Source of the DNA: Chloroflexi bacterium OLB13
Lineage (GTDB): Bacteria > Chloroflexota > Anaerolineae > Aggregatilineales > Phototrophicaceae
Assembly (NCBI GenBank): GCA_001567485.1
Contig: JZRA01000068.1
Span: 124,001 to 188,000 of the forward strand
Direction: 5' to 3'
Length of the DNA: 64,000 nucleotides
Each line of letters starts with the position of its first letter. Position 1 is the stretch's first letter. This document shows positions 17,404 to 27,014 of this stretch, piece by piece. The notes below the pieces were generated by a model. It saw nothing but the letters and a program-made list of their open reading frames with translations. It ran no database searches and had not been told where the DNA came from. A program made the translations under genes and the position numbers.

Positions 17404-19461
17404 TTACAGTTTGGTTTGGCGGGCGCTGCCGCTGCCGCTGCGTTCGAGGCGCCGGCTAACATAACCCATAGCGTAGCTGAATACGAAATACACGATCGCG
17501 ATGAAGATGTACGTCTCTTGGCGCAGGCCGATATACTCCGGCTGTGCCACGACGTTGTCGGCGTTCTTGGTCAGGTCGAGCAGGCCGACAATGGCGACCA
17601 GCGACGTATCCTTGAACAGCGAGATGAACTGGCCGACGAGCGCCGGGATGACCGCCCGCAGCGCCTGCGGCAGGGTGATCCGCGTCGTGATCTGAACCGG
17701 GTTCATGCCTAGCGCCTTCGCCGCTTCGACCTGTCCGGGTGGCACCGACTGCAAGCCGCCGCGCACGTTCTCGGCCAAGTAGGCGGCGCTGAACAGCGTG
17801 ATCGCCACCATCGCCCGCACCGCCTGCGGCACAGTCGCCAACGCCGGGTTGACCAGCGGCAGCGCCAGCGACGCGAGGAACAGCACGGTAATCAGCGGGA
17901 CGCCGCGCACCACCTCGATGAACGTGACGCAGAAATACTTGATCGCCGGAAGCCCATCTGCACGCCGGCCCAACGCCAATGCGACGCCAATCGGGAACGA
18001 GGCCACGATGCCGACGACGGTCAGCATGAAGGTGAGGAACAAACCGCCCCAACGTCCGAGGTCGGTAGGCGCGACGAGCACAAAGATCACGATCGGCATG
18101 ACGAACCACGACCACATCGCAAGGCGGCGCGACCACGGTTGTGCGGGGGGCGTTGTCGGGGCCATGCGATCGATGGCGCGGGCAGCCCAGAACCCGACGG
18201 CCGCCGCGATGAGCAGTGGGATCAGCAGACGATTTGCGCGTTCGAGGAACAGCGCGGCATGCAGTCGGAGGTAGTCGTCCAACGGACGGCCGCCGCGATA
18301 CTGGTTGTCGATGACGACGTTGCGCGGGACATCCGTGCCATCGCGCTGCGGCCCGCGCTGCTCGACCACCAAGTCGTCGACGATACGCAGGAATTGATCG
18401 ACCGACACGATCTGCTGCTGACCGGCGTCATTCAGCACCGGCGCGCCGGTGGCGTCCACCTGACCGCGCGTGATCGTGCGTTCGGTGTGCGGATAAATCC
18501 CCTTCGCCTCAAGCAGCATCACCGACTCGGCGGGATCGCTCGACTTGTCAAGGATATACCAGCCGGTCGCGGGGATAGTTACGGTGATCGGCGCATCGCC
18601 TGCCGACAGCGTCTCATCGACGAGAACGGTCTCACCGTCGCCGCTTACGATCCGAACCGATAAGACGCCTGAATTGAGGGAAAAGGCTGTGCTCACCGGC
18701 TGTTCTGTGGACGTGCGCAGCGCTTCGGCCTCGCTTTCGAGCGCAGCGCGTTCGGTGTCGGTCAGCGATGTGCCGCCGAGACGCGCTTCTATCGACTCTA
18801 GTTCCGCGAGGGCCGCGATCCGGTTCCGGGCGGAGTTGTACAGCGCGTCCGTGGCACGATCGCCGAAGGCCGCGATTGACGAGAGGCCGCTGTCGCTGTC
18901 AATCGGCGCAACCTGAAGGATCAACTCCTCACCTTCAGCCGCGATGAATGCAATGCTGTCTAGCGGGGTTTCAGTCAGGCTTCCAGAGACGATGCCCGTA
19001 TCGCTGGCGCTGAACAACGCGCTTGCGCGATCCGTCGCTGAGTAGATGATCGTCGGAAGGACGAACAGCACGGCGGCCGCCAGCGCGAGGACGACCCATG
19101 TCCGCAGTCCGAGGCGCGTCCATGAGGCGAGGCTGATCCCGACCGACGCGGCGAGGATCAACGTCAGGATTTGCACATTGATGACAGACGCCGGATCGGC
19201 TTGCAGCGAGCCAAGCATGAACAGGCTGAGGTTGCGCGTGACGGCGAACCAGTTGGCGTCCACAACGGCCCACGAGACGAGGCTGCTCACCACTCCCCAG
19301 ATCAGCAGCCCGGACAGCACCGTCAAGACGGCATCAAAGGGCGTGCGGAACAGGTTGTGCCGGATCCAGCCGAGTACACCTGTTGAGCTGACCGGGGCAT
19401 GCCGGCGTGCTGGTTCTTGATTGTAGATGACCGAGCGTCCAGAGGCGTTCTCAACAGCCAT
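17404..19461 (-). CDS. aapM: Polar amino acid ABC permease AapM with a large extracytoplasmic insertion
   Basis: 685 residues, far longer than the usual roughly 380. N-terminal helices (about 55-160) and a C-terminal permease domain (about 470-670, with EAAKALGMNPVQITTRITLPQA and KDTSLVAIVG) are normal. Between them, about residues 165-410, lies a soluble insert: a helical, glutamate-rich stretch (LAELESIEARLGG) and a beta-rich part ending in TIPATGWYILDKSSD, reminiscent of small secreted beta-sandwich domains. It should face outside the membrane. The ATG at 19461 follows GGGAGG and sits one base after the aapQ stop. Function of the insert is unknown. Confidence 0.88.
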   Translation of the reverse strand: MAVENASGRSVIYNQEPARRHAPVSSTGVLGWIRHNLFRTPFDAVLTVLSGLLIWGVVSSLVSWAVVDANWFAVTRNLSLFMLGSLQADPASVINVQILTLILAASVGISLASWTRLGLRTWVVLALAAAVLFVLPTIIYSATDRASALFSASDTGIVSGSLTETPLDSIAFIAAEGEELILQVAPIDSDSGLSSIAAFGDRATDALYNSARNRIAALAELESIEARLGGTSLTDTERAALESEAEALRTSTEQPVSTAFSLNSGVLSVRIVSGDGETVLVDETLSAGDAPITVTIPATGWYILDKSSDPAESVMLLEAKGIYPHTERTITRGQVDATGAPVLNDAGQQQIVSVDQFLRIVDDLVVEQRGPQRDGTDVPRNVVIDNQYRGGRPLDDYLRLHAALFLERANRLLIPLLIAAAVGFWAARAIDRMAPTTPPAQPWSRRLAMWSWFVMPIVIFVLVAPTDLGRWGGLFLTFMLTVVGIVASFPIGVALALGRRADGLPAIKYFCVTFIEVVRGVPLITVLFLASLALPLVNPALATVPQAVRAMVAITLFSAAYLAENVRGGLQSVPPGQVEAAKALGMNPVQITTRITLPQALRAVIPALVGQFISLFKDTSLVAIVGLLDLTKNADNVVAQPEYIGLRQETYIFIAIVYFVFSYAMGYVSRRLERSGSGSARQTKL

Positions 19462-19462
19462 C

Positions 19463-20863
19463 TCAACTGCCTCCCCGCTGCGGCGCGAGTCTACGGACAA
19501 GCGATCCTATGGCGCCATGTGGGGCGAAGATCGCAAACAGCCCGCCACCTTTCTGCGGCGAACGCGTGACGAGCTGGAATCGGCTGTTGACGGTATTCAT
19601 CACATACGAGATGAGCAGGCTCATGGAGAGATAGGTCGCCATGATGACCACGAACACAGAGACGGTCTGTCCGGACTGGTTGATGATCGTGTTGCTGACT
19701 TGAAAAAGGTCGGCGTACGAAATGGCGATGGCGAGGCTCGAGTTCTTGGCGAGGTTCAAATACTGATTGCCCATTGGCGGGATGATGACGCGCAGCGCCT
19801 GCGGCAGGATGATGAGCCGCAGCGTCTTGCCGTATCCGAAACCCAACGCCCGCGCGGCCTCGACCTGCCCTTTATCGACCGCCTGAATACCGGCGCGCAC
19901 GATCTCGGCGATGAACGCCGACGTGTAGACAACGAGACCGAGCAGCAGCGCGATGTATTCGCCGGAGTAGTTGACGCCCGCCACATAGCGCAAGCCCTGA
20001 CGGCGCGGCTGTTCCATGAAGAACGGCGCACGGGCGACTTCACGCAGCTGTTCGTTCGTCAGCAGGTTCTGCGCCATCGCCTCACTAACGGGCATTTCGA
20101 CTGTTTCGCTGCCATTCGTGACGGCAGCAGTTTCAGGTGCGGGCGCAGCCGTTGCGACACCCCATCCGATGACGGCCGCCGCAACCACGATCCCCAATGC
20201 AATCCACAGCCTTGGCGTCGGTTTTCCAGTCCGCTCGGAAATCTGGCCCAGCTCCCGCTGCACGACGTAGGCCATCACCAGCCCGACGATAGCGATCACG
20301 GCGAACGGCATGAAGCGGTCGGTGGCATAGAACGCCGGCAGCACGAGGCCGCGGTTTGACAGCGCCAGAAGCGGGTTGCCCTGCGGCACTTCGATTGCGA
20401 ACCGGATCGCCGGGAGCGCCAGCACGAGGATGAAATAACACGCGAACAACTGCACCAGCAGTGGGGTGTTGCGCAGTATCTCGACGTAGACGCGCGCAAT
20501 GGTCTTGACGAGGAAGTTGGTGCTCAACAAGCACACGCCAAAGAAGATGCCCACGATCGTCGCGAGCGGCAGGCCCAAAATGACGACGCGGATCGTGTTC
20601 TCGACCCCGACGACGTAGGCCCGCCAGTAGGACTCGTCGGGGGAGTAGTAGGCTTCAGCGCCGCCGATGCTGAAGCCGGCGCGCGTACTCCAGAACTCGA
20701 AGTTCGGCGCTAGGTTCTTCTCTCGCAGCGACGAGTCTACACTGCGCGCCAGTGAGATTGCCGCGATAATTATCAGCGCTGTAAACGCGAGCTGTAAGGC
20801 CGCCTTGATGAAGCGCTCGTCGCGCAGGATGCCAAGGACGCTGCCGGAGCCTATCGAATTCAC
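19463..20863 (-). CDS. aapQ: Polar amino acid ABC permease AapQ
   Basis: 466 residues starting with GTG; the only nearby ATG at 20868 runs into a stop after two codons, and AAAGGAG lies 7 bases before the GTG. Permease motifs are EILRNTPLLVQLF in the middle and EAARALGFGYGKTLRLIILPQALR with KNSSLAIAIS near the end. As in AapQ proteins, the permease core is split by a long loop, here including a helix and a soluble stretch at about residues 235-310. It forms the membrane heterodimer with AapM. An inverted repeat separates it from aapJ upstream. Confidence 0.92.
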   Translation of the reverse strand: MNSIGSGSVLGILRDERFIKAALQLAFTALIIIAAISLARSVDSSLREKNLAPNFEFWSTRAGFSIGGAEAYYSPDESYWRAYVVGVENTIRVVILGLPLATIVGIFFGVCLLSTNFLVKTIARVYVEILRNTPLLVQLFACYFILVLALPAIRFAIEVPQGNPLLALSNRGLVLPAFYATDRFMPFAVIAIVGLVMAYVVQRELGQISERTGKPTPRLWIALGIVVAAAVIGWGVATAAPAPETAAVTNGSETVEMPVSEAMAQNLLTNEQLREVARAPFFMEQPRRQGLRYVAGVNYSGEYIALLLGLVVYTSAFIAEIVRAGIQAVDKGQVEAARALGFGYGKTLRLIILPQALRVIIPPMGNQYLNLAKNSSLAIAISYADLFQVSNTIINQSGQTVSVFVVIMATYLSMSLLISYVMNTVNSRFQLVTRSPQKGGGLFAIFAPHGAIGSLVRRLAPQRGGS

Positions 20864-20927
20864 GGCATCGCTCCTTTAGTACGGATAACTGAAGTCAACA
20901 AATACCCCAATCCCATCTCGCTCAAAT

Positions 20928-20970
20928 GAACAGTGCGGCGAACCACAACACGTGATTCGTCGCACTGTTC
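20928..20970 (-). terminator. Hairpin between aapJ and aapQ
   Basis: Arms of 15 bases (20928-20942 and 20956-20970) pair at 14 positions, the remaining pair being a possible G-U, with a 13-base loop. It begins 20 bases after the aapJ stop. No strong T-run follows, so it more likely attenuates or protects the 3' end of aapJ mRNA. Confidence 0.6.
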
Positions 20971-20990
20971 GCTATTCTTCCACCTATTGC

Positions 20991-22019
20991 CTAACGGAAC
21001 GGCGGAGCGTAGATCAGACCACCGTCCGTCCACAGCGCGTTGATGCCGCGCTCCACACCCAGCGGGGTGAGGTGACGGTCGAAGATTTCGCCGTAGTTGC
21101 CGACGGCGCTGATGACGGTCACCATGAAGTCATTGGCGATGCCGAGGTATGCGCCGGCGTTGTTGTTGTTCTGGCCCAGCAGGCGCTGGATGTCGACGTT
21201 GTCGGACGCCAGCATGTCGTTGACGTTCTCGCTGGTCACGCCGAGTTCTTCAGCGGTGATCAGGCCCCAGACCGTCCAACGGATGATGTCGGCGAACTGT
21301 TCGTCGCTCTGCGGGGACAACGGGCCGAGCGGTTCCTTGCTGATGATGATCGGGAGGATCGTGTACGAGCCGGGGTCGGCTGAGGTCGCGCGGCGCGAAA
21401 TCAAGCCGGACTGATCCGTCGAGACCGCATCGCAGGCATCCGAATCGAACGCAGCCATAACCGCGTCGAAATCTTGGTAGGTCTGCAAATTGAAGGCCAG
21501 ACCGCGCTCGGTGAACGCATCGGTCACTTGCAGCTCGGTGGTCGTGCCGGCGTTGGTGCAGATCGTGCCGCCTTCGAGGTCTTCAATCGTAGCCGCGCCC
21601 GAAGCCGTCTTGACCATGAAGCCCGCGCCATCGTAGTAGGTGGTCGGTGCGAACGTCGCGCCCCACTCGGTGTCGCGCTGAAGCGTCCACGTCGTGTTAC
21701 GGCTGATCATGTCCGCCTCGCCCGAGGCCAAGACGGTCGGACGTTCGGCGGCGGTGATGGCGCGATAGGTGACGGCGTTCGGATCACCGAGGATCGCCGC
21801 GGCGACAGCCTTGCAGACATCAATGTCGAAACCACTGAATTCACCAGCGTCGTTCTGCGAGCCGAAGCCCGGAACAATGGCGTTCACGGCGCAGATCAGT
21901 GAACCACGATCAATGATACGCTGTGTGATCGGGCCAACTTCGGCTTGGGCAGCCGCAGGCGCCACCGCGAGCATCAGCATCGCGGCGGCCAACACAAAGA
22001 TGAGGGTTTTCCTTACCAT
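20991..22019 (-). CDS. aapJ: Polar amino acid ABC substrate-binding protein AapJ
   Basis: 342 residues. The signal peptide (MVRKTLIFVLAAAMLMLAVAP) ends near AAAQA. The mature protein has the AapJ pattern: GSLICAVNAIVPGFG, GFDIDVCKAVAAAILGD, SRNTTWTLQRDTEWGATF and YYDGAGFMV. It binds broad-specificity L-amino acids for AapQMP. GGAGG lies eight bases before the ATG at 22019; the frame is open to 22085 but crosses the upstream terminator. It is first in the aapJQMP operon. I could not identify its promoter. Confidence 0.95.
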   Translation of the reverse strand: MVRKTLIFVLAAAMLMLAVAPAAAQAEVGPITQRIIDRGSLICAVNAIVPGFGSQNDAGEFSGFDIDVCKAVAAAILGDPNAVTYRAITAAERPTVLASGEADMISRNTTWTLQRDTEWGATFAPTTYYDGAGFMVKTASGAATIEDLEGGTICTNAGTTTELQVTDAFTERGLAFNLQTYQDFDAVMAAFDSDACDAVSTDQSGLISRRATSADPGSYTILPIIISKEPLGPLSPQSDEQFADIIRWTVWGLITAEELGVTSENVNDMLASDNVDIQRLLGQNNNNAGAYLGIANDFMVTVISAVGNYGEIFDRHLTPLGVERGINALWTDGGLIYAPPFR

Positions 22020-22067
22020 GTTTACAACCTCCAATCGAACGAAAACGTTATTGGCGCGCAGAGAATC

Positions 22068-22102
22068 AAAAAGACTGCCCCACAAGCCATGTAGGGCAGT
22101 CT
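22068..22102 (-). terminator. Intrinsic terminator of the lipoprotein gene
   Basis: On the minus strand AGACTGCCC and GGGCAGTCT form a perfect 9-base-pair stem with a 13-base loop, followed directly by a T-run. It starts about 40 bases after the lipoprotein stop. The best canonical rho-independent terminator on this strand. Confidence 0.88.
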
Positions 22103-22142
22103 ATCGTGTCACGACGTGCTTGTCAAAACTACCGCGTGCGCG

Positions 22143-22610
22143 TTATCCGGCATCTGAGGGGCAGAGCTTCCACGCGCCGTCCTCGACGATGACTTGCAGC
22201 GGCGGGATCCCGCTCAACGGTGTCTTTTGGGAGGCGCCGCCTACCGTCACACCCAGCTCGCCGCCGACGGTGACTGTCGCGCTGGTGTCGGTCGCATCGC
22301 TGACGGTGTAGGTCAACCCTGAGAAGTCCAGCGCGACCTCGACCCCCGGAACCGCCCCGGCCATACTGCCGAACGCGCTGGCTATGGCGTCTGCCTGTGC
22401 GGCTTGGGCCTTGCACAATGCGGTGCGTATTCCGTCTGCATTACCGGCGAAGGCGGCTTCGAAGTACGCTTTGGCCGCGTCTTCTGGCGAACCGCTGCCG
22501 CCACCGCCACCGCCACCGCCATCGCCACCACCTGACGAACCGCCCTGCTGGCAGGCCGCTGCGACAAGAATGATCATCAACAAGGCAAAAATGCTGCGCA
22601 GATGCTTCAT
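22143..22610 (-). CDS. Small lipoprotein with glycine-rich linker, DUF4878-like
   Basis: 155 residues. A lipoprotein signal (MKHLRSIFALLMIILVAAAC) places the lipidated cysteine at residue 20. A very glycine-rich linker follows, then a compact domain beginning SPEDAAKAYFEAAFAGNADG, which resembles the NTF2-like/DUF4878 lipoproteins that accumulate around envelope functions. The end reads VIVEDGAWKLCPSDAG, a typical finish for that fold. GGAGG precedes the ATG at 22610. It has its own terminator, so it is probably monocistronic. Role unknown. Confidence 0.78.
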   Translation of the reverse strand: MKHLRSIFALLMIILVAAACQQGGSSGGGDGGGGGGGGSGSPEDAAKAYFEAAFAGNADGIRTALCKAQAAQADAIASAFGSMAGAVPGVEVALDFSGLTYTVSDATDTSATVTVGGELGVTVGGASQKTPLSGIPPLQVIVEDGAWKLCPSDAG

Positions 22611-22757
22611 GTGATTCCTCCCTCGTGGTGAATGAAGCTCGCGATATGCACACAATACGAGTGTTTTGTTGAACGCGCAACTTGGCTGATGGCGAGGATA
22701 TTTTGCTTGGGTGACAGCCGGCGAGTCTGCAGGGTTGCAGGCCGGAAAATTCGGCGG

Positions 22758-23582
22758 CTAAGACAGCCAGCGTTTGCGACGGCGGTAGTGTTTGACGTCG
22801 CGGTAGCTCTTGCGCCGGCCGACCTCGGTCAAGCCGAGATAGAACTCGCGCACGTCGGCGTTGCTGCGCAGATCGTCCGGTGTACCGTCGAGCACGATGC
22901 GCCCATTTTCCATGATGTACGCAAAGTGGGCAATCGAGAGGGCGATGCTGGCGTTCTGTTCCACCAGCAGAATCGTCGTGCCTTGCTCCTCGTTGATGCG
23001 CTTGATGATGTCGAAGATTTCACGCACCAGCAGGGGTGCAAGCCCGAGCGACGGCTCATCGAGCAGGATGACGCGCGGATTCGCCATCAGCGCGCGGCCT
23101 ATCGCCAGCATCTGCTGTTCGCCGCCCGACAGGAAGCCAGCGACCTGATGCCTGCGCTCGAATAGGCGGGGAAAGTAGCTGAACACAAGGTCGATTCGGT
23201 CGCGCACCTGAGTCGCTTCGCGTACCGTATAGGCCCCAGCGCGCAGATTCTCCTCGACGCTGAGGTGCTCGAAAATGCGCCGTCCCTCCATCACCTGAAA
23301 GATTCCGTCGCGGACGATCTGCGGCGCGTCCCTTCTTTGGATCAGCAGGTTGTCGAACACGATCGTCCCGTCGGTGACGGCGCCGTTCTCCGGCTTGAGC
23401 AGTCCGCTGATCGCCTTCAGCGTAGTCGACTTGCCCGCGCCGTTGGAGCCGAGCAGCGCGACGATCTCGCCCTCATGCACCTGCAGCGAGAGGCCCTTCA
23501 ACACGAGAATAACGTCGTTGTAGATCACTTCGACGTTGTTGAGCGAGAGCAGCGCACGCTGTGCGGCGCGTTCACGTGGCAT
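22758..23582 (-). CDS. livF: Branched-chain amino acid-type ABC transporter ATPase LivF (system 2)
   Basis: 274 residues, longer than usual because of a basic C-terminal extension (RRKSYRDVKHYRRRKRW). Walker A is GSNGAGKST, signature LSGGEQQM, Walker B VILLDEPSLGLAP, then ILLVEQNASIAL, the LivF pattern. The segment ENGAVTDGTIVFDN and IFQVMEGRRIFEHLSVEENL is characteristic of the subgroup encoded with acyl-CoA synthetases. GGAGG lies just before the ATG. It is the last gene of the livG-synthetase-livH-livM-binding protein-livF operon. Confidence 0.92.
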   Translation of the reverse strand: MPRERAAQRALLSLNNVEVIYNDVILVLKGLSLQVHEGEIVALLGSNGAGKSTTLKAISGLLKPENGAVTDGTIVFDNLLIQRRDAPQIVRDGIFQVMEGRRIFEHLSVEENLRAGAYTVREATQVRDRIDLVFSYFPRLFERRHQVAGFLSGGEQQMLAIGRALMANPRVILLDEPSLGLAPLLVREIFDIIKRINEEQGTTILLVEQNASIALSIAHFAYIMENGRIVLDGTPDDLRSNADVREFYLGLTEVGRRKSYRDVKHYRRRKRWLS

Positions 23583-23606
23583 AGCGTCCTCCGGCGCAGG
23601 GAAGCA

Positions 23607-23632
23607 GCGAGGGCGTCATTCGGCGCCCCCGC
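23607..23632 (-). terminator. Hairpin between binding protein gene 2 and livF
   Basis: GCGAGGGCG (23607-23615) and CGCCCCCGC (23624-23632) pair over 9 bases with one G-U and an 8-base loop. It lies 13 bases after the binding protein stop and ends about 25 bases before the livF start. Confidence 0.5.
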
Positions 23633-23645
23633 AGAGAGGGAAGGG

Positions 23646-24847
23646 TTACTCCATCGCGCGCAGGTCGATCAGATCGCTGGCCGCGACCCAGATGCCATTT
23701 TCGACCTGATAGATCTTCAGGGCGCGGTTGGCGCGGTGGTCTTCGGGGCTGAACGACACCGGCGCGAGCAGGCCGCCGGTCTCGTAGTCCTCGAACGTCT
23801 CAAGCGTCGCGCGGATGTTCGGGCCGGTCAGTTCGAGGCCGGCATCCAGCGTACGGCGGATCGCTTCGGCCATCACGTCCATGGCCGCCCAACCTTGCGA
23901 GAAGTGCAGCGACGCCTCTTCCAGCGTCTGCCCCTGTGCTTCGAGGAACGCGCGCGGGCCTTCCTGACCTTCGACCTCGACCGTCGTCGGCGTGAACGGG
24001 ATCGCGCCGAGCACGCCTTCGGCGGCCTCGCCAGCACGGCTCACGAAGAGTTCGTCAGCGCACCAGTTCAGGCAGCCAAAGTGCACCATGCCGGCCCCGC
24101 CAAAGAAATCGAGGCGTTTTGGGCCAACAGCGCGGCCGGGCTTGACACGTTCTGAACGATGATGTGCGTCACGCCGAAGTCGTCGGCCTGCTGAAGCTCG
24201 GCGGTGAAGTCGGTCGCGCCGCGCGGCATGGGGATATGGAGCACGCCGCCGATGCCGGCGCTGGCCGCGTATTCGTCACCTTGTGCGAGCGGGTCGGTGC
24301 CGAACGGGCTGTCGTGGTGGAACACAGCGATCCGCATATCGGCTGCGCTGTTGCCTTCCGCTTCCCACTGTTCCAGCATGTACATCATCATGATCTCAAG
24401 CTGGTCGCCGTAGGTGGTGGCGATCAGGAAGTTATATGGCGCCGTCCCGTTCGGATCGTTCAGCGAGGCTGAATACGACGCGGAGATGAACGGAATCTCG
24501 TCCTCGGCGATGCGGCTGACGAGCGCGAGCGTGTCGCCCGTGCCCCAGCCCATGAACACGACCACGCCTTCAGCGACGAATTGTGCGTAAAGCTGTTCGG
24601 CGGTCTCGACGCTGTAGGCGTAGTCGGCTGAGATCAGCTCGATCGGCCTGCCGTTGATTCCACCGCTTTCGTTCAGCGCCGCCACATACGCGATCACGCC
24701 GTTCGCATACGGCGTCCCCACGTCACCGGTTGCGCCGCTCAGGTCGAAGACCGCGCCGATCTTGATAGGTTCCCCGTCTTGCGCGCCGGCCGATCCAACG
24801 ATCAGCATGGCGCAAACGGCCAACAGTACGATCACTCGCTTCATCAT
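23646..24847 (-). CDS. Branched-chain amino acid-type ABC substrate-binding protein (system 2; frameshifted at 24117-24120)
   Basis: About 400 residues once repaired. A signal peptide (MMKRVIVLLAVCAMLIVGSAG) precedes IKIGAVFDLSGATGDVG, the type I periplasmic-binding fold of HAAT systems. The frame breaks after SSPAALLAQ. Adding one A to the AAAA run (TTTT on the plus strand, 24117-24120) gives KRLDFFGGAGMVHFG and joins the two halves (24847 to about 24120, then on to 23646). The ATG at 24847 follows GGGAGG. The solute is unknown, but the operon also encodes an acyl-CoA synthetase, hinting at a carboxylic acid. Confidence 0.88.
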
Positions 24848-24979
24848 GGTTAGGCCTCCCAGTTGGCTAACACGGTGCACGGCAACTGCGCCGCCCGCAG
24901 CGCGCCACACGTCGTCGCGCGCTGCCGAAGATGCGGTTACTCGAAGTCTACGATGCAATCGTTCGATAGCTCCCCCTAA

Positions 24980-26068
24980 TTAGTAGCTGAATGGCCACAG
25001 CCGGAAATAATCCTTGATGTTGCGCCAAATCCGCTGGATGCCTTCCGGCTCGATGATGAGCGTGGCGACGATGACCACGCCGAAAACGCCCTCCTGAACG
25101 AACGGCAGCACGCGGTTGAACTCGCTCAACGAGGCGGCGTCGGTGCCGGTCAGCATACGGCCGATAGATCGCAGCACTTCGGGCAGCACGACGATGAACG
25201 TGGCGCCATAGATCGACCCGCTGACCGTGCCCAATCCGCCGATGATAATCATGGCGAGATACTCGATGCTGACCGATAGGGAGAAGCGCTCGAAGCTGAT
25301 CGCCGTGCTTTGCAGCGCCAGCAGGGCGCCGGCGATCCCGACGATGAACGACGAGACCATGAACGCCAGCACCTTGTAACGATGTAGGTTCACGCCCATG
25401 ACCTCGGCCGCGATGTCCTGATCGCGGATGGCGACGAACGCGCGCCCGATGTGCGTGCGAAACAGGTTGGTCGTCGCGATTGCGACCACAACGAGGATCG
25501 CCGCGGCGACGATGTAGAACAGCGTATCGTTGTTGTTCAGCCGCAGGTCGGCGTTACCGAACAGGGCGTTGCCGGGGATGCGCAGCGCATCCGTCGCGCG
25601 CCCGTTGATCTCCCCATCAATCGGATCCCAGTTGATGATGACCCAATCGACGATCTGCTGCGCGGCGAGGGTCGCCACCGCCAAGTACAGCCCTTTGAGC
25701 CGGAGCGAGGGTAGACCGATCAGCCCGCCGAGCAGCGCGGAAATGAACGCGGCCGCCAGCAGCGCGATCGGCCACGGCACGTTCAAGTACGCCTGAAGCA
25801 GTCCGCACGAGTATGCTCCAATCGCGAGAAACGCGCCTTGACCCAAGCTGATCTGGCCGGTGTAGCCGACGAGGACGTTCAGCCCGATTGCACCGATGGC
25901 CGCGATCACGACCGTGTTGACCAACCGCTGGGTGGAAGAGTCGACGACGAACGGGATGATCACCAGCAGCGCCGCGACCAGCACGAGCCGCACGCGCTGC
26001 ATCGTCGTGGGGCGCAGCTGCATATCACTGGCGTACGTCTGATGATAGATTCCGCTTTGCGTCGCCAT
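24980..26068 (-). CDS. livM: Branched-chain amino acid-type ABC permease LivM (system 2)
   Basis: 362 residues with about ten hydrophobic segments. GYTGQISLGQGAFLAIGAYSCG and the coupling motif RTHIGRAFVAIRDQDIAAEVMGVN identify LivM. A soluble loop of about 40 residues (GEINGRATDALRIPGN region) interrupts the middle, typical of the fatty-acid/aromatic-linked LivM subgroup. It starts five bases after the livH stop. The N-terminal 25 residues are hydrophilic. Confidence 0.92.
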   Translation of the reverse strand: MATQSGIYHQTYASDMQLRPTTMQRVRLVLVAALLVIIPFVVDSSTQRLVNTVVIAAIGAIGLNVLVGYTGQISLGQGAFLAIGAYSCGLLQAYLNVPWPIALLAAAFISALLGGLIGLPSLRLKGLYLAVATLAAQQIVDWVIINWDPIDGEINGRATDALRIPGNALFGNADLRLNNNDTLFYIVAAAILVVVAIATTNLFRTHIGRAFVAIRDQDIAAEVMGVNLHRYKVLAFMVSSFIVGIAGALLALQSTAISFERFSLSVSIEYLAMIIIGGLGTVSGSIYGATFIVVLPEVLRSIGRMLTGTDAASLSEFNRVLPFVQEGVFGVVIVATLIIEPEGIQRIWRNIKDYFRLWPFSY

Positions 26069-26072
26069 CGTC

Positions 26073-27014
26073 TTATACTCGCTCGATTCGCTTCTGCCCG
26101 AACAACCCGTACGGTTTAATCATCAGGATAATCAGCAGCGCGATGTACGGGACGACGTTCTTGAGCGATGGGTCGATATAACCGCTGGCGTACGTCTCAA
26201 GCATGGCGATGGTGAACCCACCGACAATCGCGCCGGCGACGCTGTCCAGCCCGCCGAGGATGATGACCGGAAAGGCGCGTAGGCCAACGACCGGGATATC
26301 CCCGCCAACGGCGTTGGTCAGCTCCCCGATGAGAAGGCCGGCAATCCCCGCCAGCACCGCCGTCAGCGACCACGTCAGCCCGAACACCACGCGGATGCTG
26401 ATGCCCATGCTCATCGCCGCCTGCTGGTCATCGGCGGTGGCCCGCATCGCGATCCCGTACTTGCTGCGCTTGAAGAACACCATCAGCAGCACGACGAGGA
26501 TCACCACGACGAGGATCGTCAGCATCGCCTCCTGCGGAAGGTTCAAGGGACGCCGCGCCCCTTCCATCTCGATCTGCCAGCGCCCTGACAGCGCTGCCGG
26601 CACGATCGAGTAGGGGAGGGGCTGTGGAATGGTGCCCCATGCCAGCCCCACGATAGCGTCGATAATACTGCTCAGGCCAATTGTCACCATGATAACGGAG
26701 ATGATCTGCTCGCCGATCAGCGGCCTCAAAATCAATCGTTCAACCAGCGTGCCGACGATCACCATGGCAGCGACCAGCGCGGCAACCGAGAGGATTGTGC
26801 CCAGCGTCGGGTCGATACCCCAGCTAGCCGTGATCGTCAGCAGTTGATAGCCGACGAATCCGCCCAGCAGCATGAATTCGCCGTGGGCGAAGTTGATGAC
26901 GTCGGTCGATTTGAACACCAGCACAAGGCCGAGCGCGATCAAAGCGAGCAGCGCGCCGTCACTGAAACCGGTGTAGGTCAGGCGCAGAAACTTGAGGACT
27001 TCGTTGGGATCCAT
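26073..27014 (-). CDS. livH: Branched-chain amino acid-type ABC permease LivH (system 2)
   Basis: 313 residues with multiple membrane helices. LIALGLVLVFKSTDVINFAHGEF is the LivH hallmark (about residues 25-47), and the coupling region is RSKYGIAMRATADDQQAAMSMGIS. The ATG overlaps the stop of the acyl-CoA synthetase gene, so the two are translationally coupled. It partners with LivM, encoded immediately downstream. Confidence 0.92.
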   Translation of the reverse strand: MDPNEVLKFLRLTYTGFSDGALLALIALGLVLVFKSTDVINFAHGEFMLLGGFVGYQLLTITASWGIDPTLGTILSVAALVAAMVIVGTLVERLILRPLIGEQIISVIMVTIGLSSIIDAIVGLAWGTIPQPLPYSIVPAALSGRWQIEMEGARRPLNLPQEAMLTILVVVILVVLLMVFFKRSKYGIAMRATADDQQAAMSMGISIRVVFGLTWSLTAVLAGIAGLLIGELTNAVGGDIPVVGLRAFPVIILGGLDSVAGAIVGGFTIAMLETYASGYIDPSLKNVVPYIALLIILMIKPYGLFGQKRIERV

